From assembly GCF_009807005.1 (NCBI RefSeq), contig NZ_WUBR01000003.1:186001-250000 (forward strand): 64,000 nucleotides of DNA, written 5' to 3'. The stretch is from Aurantiacibacter rhizosphaerae (GTDB lineage Bacteria > Pseudomonadota > Alphaproteobacteria > Sphingomonadales > Sphingomonadaceae). A program made the position numbers and the translations under genes. Positions 1 to 8,166 of this stretch are shown piece after piece (position 1 is the stretch's first letter; each line of letters opens with the position of its first letter). Below the pieces are notes generated by a model, which was not told where the DNA came from, did no database searches, and saw only the letters and a program-made list of their open reading frames with translations.

Positions 1-364
1 GCGGCAGGGGCTTGCTGACCGCTTCAAGGTTCTCGATCCCGCACAAGCCGCAGCTTGATTCCGCCACTCGCGTGCGAACGCGATCGGTCAGTTTTTCTAT
101 GCCCAGCCCGGTCAATTGCGCTCGCGCGATCCAGCCATGCTCCACCTCCACCACGGCGATGTCGTCGATATCGGCGGGAGTTTTCGCCAGCCCTTCGGTC
201 AGCGCAAAGCCGCGCGCGAAATCTTCCAGATCGTGCGGGCTGGCCATCATCACAGCATAGGAGAGGCCGTTATATTCCAGGGCAACAGGCACTTCAGGAA
301 CCCATGCCCGCTCCAAAGAGCGCGTGGTTCCGTCCGCCCCGAACTGTAGCGGCTTATCCGGCAT
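1..364 (-). CDS. fdhD: FdhD, formate dehydrogenase sulfurtransferase (3' end cut by window edge)
   Basis: FdhD moves sulfur from a cysteine desulfurase to the molybdenum cofactor, which formate dehydrogenases need for activity. The first 121 codons are visible. The reading includes the family hallmark SCGLCGIENL, whose two cysteines (CGLC) form the sulfur-carrying loop, and the upstream stretch ALEYNGLSYAVMMASP typical of the FdhD N-terminus. The ATG at 362-364 overlaps the end of the delta-subunit gene by 11 bases, so the two are translationally coupled. It is the last visible gene of the formate dehydrogenase operon. The identification is firm; the C-terminal half lies outside the window. 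Confidence 0.93.
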   Translation of the reverse strand, partial: MPDKPLQFGADGTTRSLERAWVPEVPVALEYNGLSYAVMMASPHDLEDFARGFALTEGLAKTPADIDDIAVVEVEHGWIARAQLTGLGIEKLTDRVRTRVAESSCGLCGIENLEAVSKPLP

Positions 365-638
365 CCGAATTGTGCAGCCCGCCCGCCTTGGAAAAATCGG
401 TGGCGCGGGTTTGCGAACCGGGGTGCGCGCCTTGGGCCAGCTGCTCGATGGCTTGGGCGGCAATCGGGTCCAGCCCGCTGCGATCGCCGGTGAATATGCA
501 TTGCTTCATCCGCGGATCCCAGAAGCTTTCGATATGGTCTGCCGTGGCCAGCACCGCCTTGTCGTGCCCGATGGCGACGAAGTTCTTGGCGATCTGGTTG
601 GCAAAGCGCGTCAGCGTTTCGAGCTGGCTCTTGCTCAT
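354..638 (-). CDS. fdsD: NAD-dependent formate dehydrogenase delta subunit
   Basis: This small 94-residue protein matches the delta subunit of FdsABG-type soluble formate dehydrogenases, thought to help assembly or stability of the complex. Its N-terminus (LTRFANQIAKNF) and a central WDPRMK motif are typical of the family. The start codon overlaps the stop of fdsA (ATGA, 635-638) and its 3' end overlaps fdhD, which places it in the complex's operon. The family has no known catalytic residues. Identification rests on length, position and these short motifs. Confidence 0.88.
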   Translation of the reverse strand: MSKSQLETLTRFANQIAKNFVAIGHDKAVLATADHIESFWDPRMKQCIFTGDRSGLDPIAAQAIEQLAQGAHPGSQTRATDFSKAGGLHNSDAG

Positions 639-3490
639 TCCGCCGGCTCCATCGTGTCTTCACCCGCAATGCGGCGGCTGCGTTCGCTGAGTTCCTGGTA
701 GTCTTCCTGCCAGTCCGTCGGCCCGTTGCTGGGCATCACCTGCACCGCCGTCACCTTGTATTCCGGGCAGTTGGTGGCCCAGTCGGAGTAATCGGTGGTG
801 ACGACGTTGGCCTGCGTCGCAGGGTGGTGGAAGGTGGTGTAGACAACGCCGGGTGCCACGCGATCGGTTACCTTCACACGCAGGGTCGTTTCGCCTGTGC
901 GGCTGGCAAGCTTCGTCCAGTCGCCATCCTTCAGGCCGCGGTTTTCGGCATCTGCGGGGTGCATTTCCAGCAGGTCCTCCTCATGCCACACGGTGTTGGC
1001 CGTGCGCCGCGTCTGCGCGCCGACGTTATACTGGCTGAGGATGCGGCCCGTGGTCAGCAGCAGCGGGAAGCGCGGGCCGGTTTTCTCATCGGTGGGGACG
1101 TAATCCGTCACCACGAACAGGCCCTTGCCGCGCACGAAGCCTTCCATGTGCATCACGGGCGATCCATCCGGATGCGTCTCGTTCACCGGCCATTGCACGC
1201 TGCCGCGTTCCTGCAGCATGTCCCAGCTTACGCCGGCAAAGCTGCCGGTAAGGCGCGCGATTTCGTCCAGGATTTCGCTCGGATGCTCGTACTGCCACTC
1301 CGCGCCCAGCGCGTTGGCCAGCAACTGCGTGACTTCCCAGTCCTCATAGCCATTGGCCGGTTCCATCACCTTGCGCACCGGCTGGATGCGGCGCTCGGCA
1401 TTGGTGAAGGTGCCGTTCTTCTCCAGGAAGGTGGAGCCGGGCAGGAAGACGTGGGCGTAATTCGCCGTCTCGTTCAGGAAGAGATCGTGCACGATCACGC
1501 AGTCCATCGCGGAAAGGCCATCGGCCACGTGCTGCGTGTTGGGATCGGATTGCAGGATATCCTCGCCCTGGATGTAGATCGCCTTGAAGGTGCCATCCAC
1601 GGCGGCATCCAGCATGTTGTTGATGCGCAGGCCGGGGTTGGGATCGAGCGAAACGCCCCAGTCCTTCTCGAACATTTCACGCGTCACGCTATCGGACAGG
1701 TGTCGATAGCCGGGCAGTTCGTGCGGGAAGCTGCCCATGTCGCAGGCGCCCTGCACGTTGTTCTGGCCGCGCAGCGGGTTCACGCCCACACCCTTGCGGC
1801 CGATATTGCCGGTGACCATCGCCAGATTGGCAATCGCCATCACGGTGGATGAACCTTGCGAATGCTCTGTCACGCCAAGGCCGTAATAGATCGCGCCATT
1901 GCCGCCGGTGGCATAAAGCCGCGCGGCGGCGCGCAGATCGTCGGCAGGAACGCGGGTTACAGGCTCCAGCGTTTCGGGGCTGTGGCGTTCGTCGGAAACG
2001 AAGCGCGCCCATTCCTCATAGGCATCGACTTCGCAGCGTTCCTCGATGAACTTGCGGTTCTCCAGCCCCTCCGTAACGATGACATGCGCCATCGCGGTGA
2101 GCACGGCGACATTGGTGCCGGGCTGCAAGGGCAGGTGATGCGCGGCTTCCACATGCGGGGTGCGCACAAGATCAATCCGGCGCGGATCGATCACGATCAG
2201 CTTGGCACCTTCACGCAGGCGCTTTTTCAGGCGGCTGGCGAACACGGGGTGGCCGTCTGTCGGGTTGGCGCCGATAACCAGCGCCACATCGGTGTGCTGC
2301 ACGCTGTCGAAATCCTGCGTGCCGGCACTGGTGCCGAACGTCGTCTTCAGGCCATAGCCTGTGGGCGAGTGACAAACGCGCGCGCAGGTATCGACATTGT
2401 TTGCGCCGAAAACGGAGCGGATCAGCTTCTGCACGAGGAAGGTTTCCTCGTTCGTGCAACGGCTGGAGGTAATGCCGCCCAGCGCGCCTGCGCCGTGCTG
2501 TTCCTTGATGCCCTTGATCTTGTTGCTGGTGAATTCCAGTGCCTCTTCCCAGGTCACTTCACGCCAGGGCTGATCGATGCTGTCGCGTACCATGGGCGAT
2601 GTGATGCGATCCTGGTGGTTGGCATAGCCATAGGCGAAGCGGCCCTTCACACAGCTGTGGCCGCGATTGGCCTTGCCATCCTTGTAGGGCACCATGCGCA
2701 CCAGCTGCTCTCCGCGCAGTTCGGCGCGGAAGGTGCAGCCCACGCCGCAATAGGCGCAGGTGGTAACGACGCTGCGTTCGGGCAGTCCGATTTCCTTGAC
2801 GCTCTTTTCCTGCAGGGTGGCCGTGGGGCAGGCCTGCACGCAGGCGCCGCAGCTTACGCATTCGCTGGAGAGGAAGTTGTCTTCCTCCTGCCCGGCGGAA
2901 ACCATGCTGGCAAAACCGCGCCCGTCGATGGTGAGGGCAAAGGTGCCCTGCACTTCGTTACAGGCGCGCACACAGCGCGAGCAGACGATGCACTTGCTGG
3001 CATCGAAGCTGAAATAGGGGTTGGACGTGTCCGTCGGCACTTCCAGGTGGTTTGCACCTTCGTAGCCGTAGCGCACATCGCGCAGGCCCACGGCTGCGGC
3101 CTCGTCCTGCAATTCGCAGTCGCCATTGGCGGAGCAGGTGAGGCAGTCCAGCGGGTGATCGGAGATATACAGCTCCATCACGCCCTTGCGCAGCTTTTCC
3201 AGCCGCGGGGTCTGCGTTTTTACCACCATGCCTTCGCTTACCGGCGTGGTGCAGCTGGCAGGCGTGCCACGCGCGCCCTCGATCTCTACCAGGCACAGGC
3301 GGCAGGAACCGAAGGATTTCACATTGTCGGTGGCGCACAGCTTGGGGATGTGGCCGCCTGTTTCGGTAGCGGCGCGCATCACGCTGGTGCCTGCGGGCAC
3401 GGTGGTTTTGCGACCATCGATGGTCAGCGTGACCTGCTGTTTCGACTCCACTGCCGGAGTGCCGAAATCCTTAGGGGCTTCATATCCCAT
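635..3490 (-). CDS. fdsA: Formate dehydrogenase alpha subunit (molybdenum, NAD-linked)
   Basis: This is the catalytic subunit that oxidises formate to CO2 and passes electrons through iron-sulfur clusters to the NADH-forming FdsBG module. The 951-residue length is usual. Domains in order are an N-terminal [2Fe-2S] ferredoxin fold (CRLC near residue 63), a His-Cys3 [4Fe-4S] motif (HPLDCLTCSANGDC), two ferredoxin-type clusters (CIVCSRCVRAC and CVSCGACVQACP), a [4Fe-4S] motif CAYCGVGC opening the bis-MGD domain, and the active site ARVCHSPT. In the last, Cys is the molybdenum ligand and the next His is the proton relay, so this is a Cys rather than selenocysteine enzyme. It follows mobA by two bases in a tight operon and is probably cytoplasmic. 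Confidence 0.97.
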   Translation of the reverse strand: MGYEAPKDFGTPAVESKQQVTLTIDGRKTTVPAGTSVMRAATETGGHIPKLCATDNVKSFGSCRLCLVEIEGARGTPASCTTPVSEGMVVKTQTPRLEKLRKGVMELYISDHPLDCLTCSANGDCELQDEAAAVGLRDVRYGYEGANHLEVPTDTSNPYFSFDASKCIVCSRCVRACNEVQGTFALTIDGRGFASMVSAGQEEDNFLSSECVSCGACVQACPTATLQEKSVKEIGLPERSVVTTCAYCGVGCTFRAELRGEQLVRMVPYKDGKANRGHSCVKGRFAYGYANHQDRITSPMVRDSIDQPWREVTWEEALEFTSNKIKGIKEQHGAGALGGITSSRCTNEETFLVQKLIRSVFGANNVDTCARVCHSPTGYGLKTTFGTSAGTQDFDSVQHTDVALVIGANPTDGHPVFASRLKKRLREGAKLIVIDPRRIDLVRTPHVEAAHHLPLQPGTNVAVLTAMAHVIVTEGLENRKFIEERCEVDAYEEWARFVSDERHSPETLEPVTRVPADDLRAAARLYATGGNGAIYYGLGVTEHSQGSSTVMAIANLAMVTGNIGRKGVGVNPLRGQNNVQGACDMGSFPHELPGYRHLSDSVTREMFEKDWGVSLDPNPGLRINNMLDAAVDGTFKAIYIQGEDILQSDPNTQHVADGLSAMDCVIVHDLFLNETANYAHVFLPGSTFLEKNGTFTNAERRIQPVRKVMEPANGYEDWEVTQLLANALGAEWQYEHPSEILDEIARLTGSFAGVSWDMLQERGSVQWPVNETHPDGSPVMHMEGFVRGKGLFVVTDYVPTDEKTGPRFPLLLTTGRILSQYNVGAQTRRTANTVWHEEDLLEMHPADAENRGLKDGDWTKLASRTGETTLRVKVTDRVAPGVVYTTFHHPATQANVVTTDYSDWATNCPEYKVTAVQVMPSNGPTDWQEDYQELSERSRRIAGEDTMEPAE

Positions 3491-3492
3491 TA

Positions 3493-4011
3493 CTATCGCT
3501 CCATCGCCGCAAGATCTGCGGGTGTGTTGATGTTTGCTGGCGCATCATCGCTCTTCACGGCCCGCGCCCTGGCGGCCTTTGCGAATGCGAGCATCGAATG
3601 GCGTCCTTCACTCTGGAGGATGGCCGAAACGACGGATGCGTTGTTGCTTTTCCAATGCCCGATAACGGGCTGCGTTTCAAGATAAGCCGGGGCCGGCGAA
3701 AGATCCGATAAGAGCGTTGCGGGCAGAGCGACAGAATCGACCCCGCAGGTCAGCACGCTGTCATAACCCTCGGCCTCGGCATGGCGCAGTGCACCGGCAA
3801 TGCCGCCGAGTGGGCCCATGTCAGACCTTGGCCAGTCGGGAACGGTAGGGGCGGGTGCGGTCTCTCGCCCCACCACGATCACATCGTCGCAAAAGCCCGA
3901 AAGCGTCTCCACCGCGCGCGCGATCAGCGTGCGACCGTCGAGCTCGGCCAGCGCCTTGTCGGTGCCGAAACGAGAGGACTTGCCGCCTGCAAGGACCGCG
4001 CCCAAAATCAT
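3493..4011 (-). CDS. mobA: MobA, molybdenum cofactor guanylyltransferase
   Basis: MobA adds GMP to molybdopterin to make the MGD cofactor used by FdsA. The N-terminal nucleotide-binding signature AGGKSSRFGTDKAL is clear, followed by LDGRTLI and a metal-site-type GVDSVALP segment. At 172 residues it is slightly short for MobA but complete. Its ATG overlaps the fdsB stop (4008-4011), and the gene sits between fdsB and fdsA. Cofactor maturation is therefore co-transcribed with the enzyme needing it, matched by fdhD at the operon end. Confidence 0.93.
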   Translation of the reverse strand: MILGAVLAGGKSSRFGTDKALAELDGRTLIARAVETLSGFCDDVIVVGRETAPAPTVPDWPRSDMGPLGGIAGALRHAEAEGYDSVLTCGVDSVALPATLLSDLSPAPAYLETQPVIGHWKSNNASVVSAILQSEGRHSMLAFAKAARARAVKSDDAPANINTPADLAAMER

Positions 4012-5567
4012 CCCGCGTTTTCCGGCAGGGCTTGTTCAACCAGTTCGGGGTTGCGGGTGAAATCTTCGGGCCATTGGCGCAGCGCGCTCATCACGGGGTA
4101 GGGCGTGAAGCCGCCCAGTGCGCAAAGCGAGCCGAACTTCATCGTTTCGCAAAGGTCTGTCAGCAGGCCGATTTCATCGCCTGCATCGCGGCCCTTGTCC
4201 TTTGGCGCGTTGTGCATTTGCGGGGCCAGCTCGATCCGGTCACGCTTGCGCCCGCCTTCGCGAATACGATCGAGAATTTCCACGCCGCGCACCGCGCCGA
4301 TGCGGCAGGGCGTGCACTTGCCGCAGCTTTCGACAGAGCAGAACTCCATCGCAAAGCGCGCCATCTCCAGCATGTCTGCCGTATCGTCGAACACGGTGAT
4401 GCCGCCGTGGCCGATCAGGGCTTCGGATGCAGTGAACTCTTCATAGTCGAACTGGATGTCGAACTGGTCTGGGTGAATGTAGGCACCCAGCGGGCCGCCA
4501 ACCTGCACGGCCTTTACCGGGCGACCCGATGCCGTGCCGCCGCCGATCTGGTTGACCAGATCGTCCAGCGTCACGCCGAAGCCGACTTCGTAAAGGCCGC
4601 CGTGCTTGATATTGCCGGCCAACTGGATCGGCATGGTGCCGCGCGAACGGCCAAAGCCTGCATCCTTGTATTCGTCCGCCCCGCCTTCGTTCAGGATATG
4701 CGGCACGGCCTGCAGGCTGAGCACGTTGTTCACCACGGTGGGCTTGCCAAGGAAGCCTTCCAGCGCAGGCAGCGGCGGCTTGGCGCGCACTTCGCCGCGC
4801 TTGCCTTCCAGGCTGTTGAGCAGCGAGGTTTCCTCGCCGCAGACATAAGCGCCGGCACCCACGCGCACTTCGCATTTGAACGGCGCGATGATGTCTGTGC
4901 ACAGTTCCAGTGCGGCGTTCAGCTTGCGGATGGCATCGGGATATTCGCTGCGCAGGTAGATATAGCCCTGTGTCGCGCCCACCGCCTCGCCAGCGATGGC
5001 CATGCCTTCGATAAGCGCGAAGGGATCGCCTTCCATCGCCATGCGATCGGCAAAGGTGCCGCTGTCGCCTTCGTCGGCATTGCACACGATGTATTTCTGC
5101 GGGCCTTCGGCTTTCATCACCGTGTCCCACTTGATGCCCGTGGGAAAACCTGCGCCGCCGCGGCCGCGCAGGCCGGAGTGCTTGACCTCTTCCACGATCT
5201 TTTCAGGTCCGATCTGGCGGGCACGCTTCAGGCCCGCCCAGCCGCCGGTCGCCTCGTAATCCTCAAGGCTGAGGGGGCGGGTCTTGCCAGCGCGCTTGAA
5301 GGTGATGCGCGTTTGCGTGGCGATGAAGGGATGATCCTCGATAACGCCGATGGACTTGTCGCTTGTGCCGTCCAGAATGGCATCGACGTCGTCCAGCGTG
5401 GCAGGGCCGAAGCCTTTTCCGTCGATTTCCACCATGGGCTCCAGCCAGTGCATGCCCCAGCTGGAGGTACGATGGACTTCGCAGCCCTTCTTCGCGAAAG
5501 CGTCTGCCAGCCTGTCTGCGCCGCCTGCGCGGGCAAGGGCATCGTCGGAAATGCGAACCAGCGTCAT
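4008..5567 (-). CDS. fdsB: Formate dehydrogenase beta subunit (FMN/NAD diaphorase)
   Basis: FdsB is the NuoF-like subunit that takes electrons from FdsA and reduces NAD+. The 519-residue protein carries the NADH/FMN loop GRGGAGFPTG, the FMN-site segment AYVCGEETSLLNSLEG, and the C-terminal [4Fe-4S] motif ESCGKCTPCR. An extra N-terminal thioredoxin-like region (about residues 1-120) is usual for FdsB. The gene overlaps fdsG upstream and mobA downstream by four bases each. Confidence 0.97.
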   Translation of the reverse strand: MTLVRISDDALARAGGADRLADAFAKKGCEVHRTSSWGMHWLEPMVEIDGKGFGPATLDDVDAILDGTSDKSIGVIEDHPFIATQTRITFKRAGKTRPLSLEDYEATGGWAGLKRARQIGPEKIVEEVKHSGLRGRGGAGFPTGIKWDTVMKAEGPQKYIVCNADEGDSGTFADRMAMEGDPFALIEGMAIAGEAVGATQGYIYLRSEYPDAIRKLNAALELCTDIIAPFKCEVRVGAGAYVCGEETSLLNSLEGKRGEVRAKPPLPALEGFLGKPTVVNNVLSLQAVPHILNEGGADEYKDAGFGRSRGTMPIQLAGNIKHGGLYEVGFGVTLDDLVNQIGGGTASGRPVKAVQVGGPLGAYIHPDQFDIQFDYEEFTASEALIGHGGITVFDDTADMLEMARFAMEFCSVESCGKCTPCRIGAVRGVEILDRIREGGRKRDRIELAPQMHNAPKDKGRDAGDEIGLLTDLCETMKFGSLCALGGFTPYPVMSALRQWPEDFTRNPELVEQALPENAG

Positions 5568-5992
5568 GCGTTTTCTACCAGGTTGGTGATCGCCTGTTCA
5601 TCCAGGCGGATATGAAGGTCATCGCCCGTGCGCGCGGCGGGGCCGGCGCTGCACAGGCCAAGGCAATAGACGGTGGAGATGCGCACGCGCTCTCCGGCGG
5701 CGCTGCTGGCCGTGTCGATCAGCTTTTCCACGCCGCGCGCCTTGCACGCCTCCGCCCGGCAGATCTGCACGTGCGGCCGCGCATCAGGGGTGGGCAGGTA
5801 ATCGTGATAGAAGGTGACAACGCCGTGCACGTCCGCGCGGCTGAGGTTCAGCCCCTTGGCGATCAGCGCCTCGCTTTCTGCATCCACGCAGCCAAGCTCT
5901 TCCTGCACATCGTTCAGGATCGGCAGCAGCGGGCCTTCGCGGTGGTGATGGCGGGCGATGATTTCGCCCAGGATTTCGCTATTGTCGCTCAT
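5564..5992 (-). CDS. fdsG: Formate dehydrogenase gamma subunit (NuoE-like)
   Basis: FdsG is the NuoE-type thioredoxin-fold [2Fe-2S] subunit that joins FdsB to form the NAD-reducing module. The four cluster cysteines are visible as CRAEAC near residue 89 and CLGLC near residue 126. The 142-residue length is typical. It is the first structural gene of the enzyme and overlaps both fdsB and the upstream S-formylglutathione hydrolase gene (5989-5992). Formaldehyde detoxification and formate oxidation are therefore physically coupled. Confidence 0.96.
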   Translation of the reverse strand: MSDNSEILGEIIARHHHREGPLLPILNDVQEELGCVDAESEALIAKGLNLSRADVHGVVTFYHDYLPTPDARPHVQICRAEACKARGVEKLIDTASSAAGERVRISTVYCLGLCSAGPAARTGDDLHIRLDEQAITNLVENA

Positions 5993-6828
5993 GCTTTCAG
6001 CCTTTCAGCGTGCCATTTCACATGCTCTGCGATGAAGGTGCTGACGAAGAAGTAGGAGTGATCATACCCTTCCTGCATCACGATCTTCGCGTTCATGCCG
6101 GCTTCGCGCACCGCGTCTTCCAGCAGCCAGGTCTTCAGTTCATCGTCGAGGAAATTGTCTGCGCGGCCCTGTTCCACCAGCAGGTGATCGATCCGCGCGC
6201 CATCCTCGATAAGGGCGCAGGCATCATATTCGCGCCACGCATCACGATCATCGCCCAGATAGTTCGACAGCGCCTTTTCGCCCCACGGGCAATTCATCGG
6301 GCTGACGATGGGGGAGAACGCACTGGTGGAGCGGAAACGATCCGGGTTGCGCAACGATACCGTCAGCGCGCCGTGCCCGCCCATGGAATGGCCGGAGATG
6401 GACTGGCGATCCATGTCGACATCGAAGTTCTCCGCCACGAGAGCGGGCAGTTCTTCCTCGATATAGCGGCGCATCTGGAAATGCTGGGACCAGGGGGCCT
6501 GCGTAGCGTTGACATAGAAGCCCGCGCCTTGGCCGAAATCATAGGCTTCGTCATCGGGCACACCTTCTCCGCGCGGGGAGGTGTCGGGACAGATGAAGAT
6601 CACGCCATGTTCGGCACATGCCTTGTGATAATGGCATTTGATCATCGCGTTTTCATGCGTGCAGGTAAGGCCGGAGAGCCACCACAGCACGGGCAGCTTC
6701 TCGCCCTCGCGATGCTCCGGTTGATAAACCGCGAAGGTCATCGGCGTGCCGGTGGACGTGCTCTCATGCTTGTAGACGCCCTGATTGCCGCCGAAGCACT
6801 TCGTTTCGCTGACGGTTTCGATAGTCAT
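5989..6828 (-). CDS. fghA: S-formylglutathione hydrolase
   Basis: This esterase-D family enzyme hydrolyses S-formylglutathione to formate and glutathione, the second step of glutathione-dependent formaldehyde oxidation. The 279-residue protein has the nucleophile elbow SGHSMGGHG, with the catalytic Ser near residue 147, the WLSGLTCTHENA segment near the oxyanion hole, and a C-terminal GYDHSYFF motif with the catalytic His. Its product formate is the substrate of the enzyme encoded immediately downstream, and the 3' end overlaps fdsG by four bases. Confidence 0.96.
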   Translation of the reverse strand: MTIETVSETKCFGGNQGVYKHESTSTGTPMTFAVYQPEHREGEKLPVLWWLSGLTCTHENAMIKCHYHKACAEHGVIFICPDTSPRGEGVPDDEAYDFGQGAGFYVNATQAPWSQHFQMRRYIEEELPALVAENFDVDMDRQSISGHSMGGHGALTVSLRNPDRFRSTSAFSPIVSPMNCPWGEKALSNYLGDDRDAWREYDACALIEDGARIDHLLVEQGRADNFLDDELKTWLLEDAVREAGMNAKIVMQEGYDHSYFFVSTFIAEHVKWHAERLKA

Positions 6829-6841
6829 GCTTCCGCTCCCG

Positions 6842-7222
6842 TCATGCCACGCGCTTGAGAGCGCACAGCTTGTGACCGTCGGGATCGCGAAGGTAGGCGA
6901 GGTACAGCTTCACATCGCCCATCTGGCGCAGGCCCGGCGGGTCTTCGATTGCGGTGCCACCAGCCTTCACGCCGGCCGCGTGCCAGGCGTCGGCCTGCTC
7001 TTCACTCTCCATGGCAAAACCGATGGTGGATCCATTCGCCACGCTGGCCGCATCTCCGTCGATCGGCTTCGTCACCAGGAAGGATGCACCGTTGTGGACG
7101 TAATGAACACGACCCTTGGGATCGATACGGCCAGGCTCACCCCCGATCGCCGTGAACAGCGCGTCATAGAAGGTCTTCGATTTCTCAAGGTCGTTCGATC
7201 CGACCATCATGTGGCTGTACAT
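6842..7222 (-). CDS. VOC-family (glyoxalase-like) protein, copy 1
   Basis: This 126-residue protein of the vicinal-oxygen-chelate fold reads from MYSHMMVGSNDLEKSKTFYD to a YLRDPDGHKLCA signature near the C-terminus. Length and the paired beta-alpha-beta-beta-beta pattern fit single-unit VOC proteins. It is the third of three tandem paralogues on this strand and lies just upstream of fghA, so it is probably part of the formaldehyde/formate transcription unit. The substrate cannot be read from sequence; a glutathione adduct is an attractive guess given the neighbours. Confidence 0.85.
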   Translation of the reverse strand: MYSHMMVGSNDLEKSKTFYDALFTAIGGEPGRIDPKGRVHYVHNGASFLVTKPIDGDAASVANGSTIGFAMESEEQADAWHAAGVKAGGTAIEDPPGLRQMGDVKLYLAYLRDPDGHKLCALKRVA

Positions 7223-7227
7223 TGTGT

Positions 7228-7614
7228 TCAGTCCTCAACATTCGTTGTGAAGGCGCAAAGCTTGTTGCCTACGGGATCGCGCAGATAAGCTCCGTATAGC
7301 TTGTTTTCGCCCATATCGCGGCGGCCCGGCGCGCCTTCGTCACTGCCGCCATTGGCAAGGCCCGCTGCGTGCCAGCTATTCACCTGATCCTGCGTATCGG
7401 CGGAAAGGCCGATCGTGCCACCGTTGGCAAAGGTCGCAGGCTCACCATTGCGGGGTGGCTGGACGGAGAAGAAGCCCGACTGGTACGATCCGTAATAGGA
7501 CGCCTCACCCGACCTGCCGCCCTCGATGCCGATGGCCGCGAAGGTGGCATCGTAGAAGTGTGCCGAAGCCGCGGGATCGTCAGTGCCGACCACGATATGG
7601 GTGAACATGCTCAT
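7228..7614 (-). CDS. VOC-family (glyoxalase-like) protein, copy 2
   Basis: This second tandem VOC paralogue has 128 residues from the ATG at 7612-7614; the in-frame ATG two codons on (7606-7608) is equally possible. The frame stays open further upstream, but that extension runs into copy 3 and has no VOC character, so it was trimmed. The C-terminal YLRDPVGNKLCAF motif is shared with the other copies, as is a W-HAAGLANGG segment. The function is not assigned. Confidence 0.84.
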   Translation of the reverse strand: MSMFTHIVVGTDDPAASAHFYDATFAAIGIEGGRSGEASYYGSYQSGFFSVQPPRNGEPATFANGGTIGLSADTQDQVNSWHAAGLANGGSDEGAPGRRDMGENKLYGAYLRDPVGNKLCAFTTNVED

Positions 7615-7624
7615 GCCTGAGCGA

Positions 7625-8005
7625 TCAGGCGTTTTCGTTAGGAGCGAATGCGCAAATCTTGTTGCCATCGGGATCGCGCAGATAGGCGCCATACATCTGG
7701 CCGGGGCTGTTCTCGCGAATTCCGGGAGCACCTTCATCCGTGCCGCCATTGGCCAGACCAGCAGCGTGCCAGGCATTCACCTCGTCATAGCTCTTGGCTT
7801 TCAGGCCCAGCGTCGCGCCGTTGGAAGGGTTGGCGGTTTCGCCATTGGCGGGTTTGCCCACGGCAACGGCGCCGCCTTCGTTGGCGTAGATGGTGGCGTG
7901 CGGCAGTTCGTTCACCGGGTTCACGCCGATGGCGCCCATCGTGGCGTTGTAGAACTGGCGTGATTTTTCGACATCATTGGTGCCGAGAAATACGTGATTG
8001 AGCAT
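7625..8005 (-). CDS. VOC-family (glyoxalase-like) protein, copy 3
   Basis: This 126-residue VOC protein is the promoter-proximal member of the three-gene tandem array. It begins MLNHVFLGTNDVEKSRQFYN and ends with the shared YLRDPDGNKICAF motif. It is more like copy 2 than copy 1 (both carry WHAAGLANGGTDEGAPG-type text), suggesting the most recent duplication. A terminator hairpin at 8113-8148 separates it from frmA, so transcription of the VOC-fghA-fds unit probably starts in the 8006-8112 gap. Confidence 0.85.
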   Translation of the reverse strand: MLNHVFLGTNDVEKSRQFYNATMGAIGVNPVNELPHATIYANEGGAVAVGKPANGETANPSNGATLGLKAKSYDEVNAWHAAGLANGGTDEGAPGIRENSPGQMYGAYLRDPDGNKICAFAPNENA

Positions 8006-8112
8006 GGTGAAAGTCCTCTCTCTTATGGGCGCGCAACATCGCAGACCGCATTGCGCGATTCTTCTGTTTCATCACATAGCCGAATTTTTCGGTCTTGTGA
8101 AAGAGTGAATGT

Positions 8113-8148
8113 CCCGAAGGCCGGTTTTAGCTTGGGCCAGCCTTCGGG
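8113..8148 (-). terminator. Strong stem-loop downstream of frmA
   Basis: The arms CCCGAAGGCCGG (8113-8124) and CCAGCCTTCGGG (8137-8148) pair over 12 bp with one G-T wobble around a 12-nt loop. It lies 18 bases after the frmA stop on the minus strand and before the first VOC gene. The U-tract is weak, so it could also be an attenuator or mRNA-end stabiliser. The placement suggests separate frm and VOC-fgh-fds transcription units. Confidence 0.7.
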
Positions 8149-8166
8149 AAATATGGAATGTGCCCG

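Noticed and set aside
1856-3685. 609-codon open frame on the plus strand opposite fdsA
   Set aside because: It lies entirely antisense to a formate dehydrogenase subunit with intact motifs; its His/Ala/Gly-rich composition is the usual shadow of GC-rich coding DNA.
3855-5615. 586-codon open frame opposite fdsB and mobA
   Set aside because: Antisense shadow of two well-supported genes, with no recognisable domain and no ribosome site.
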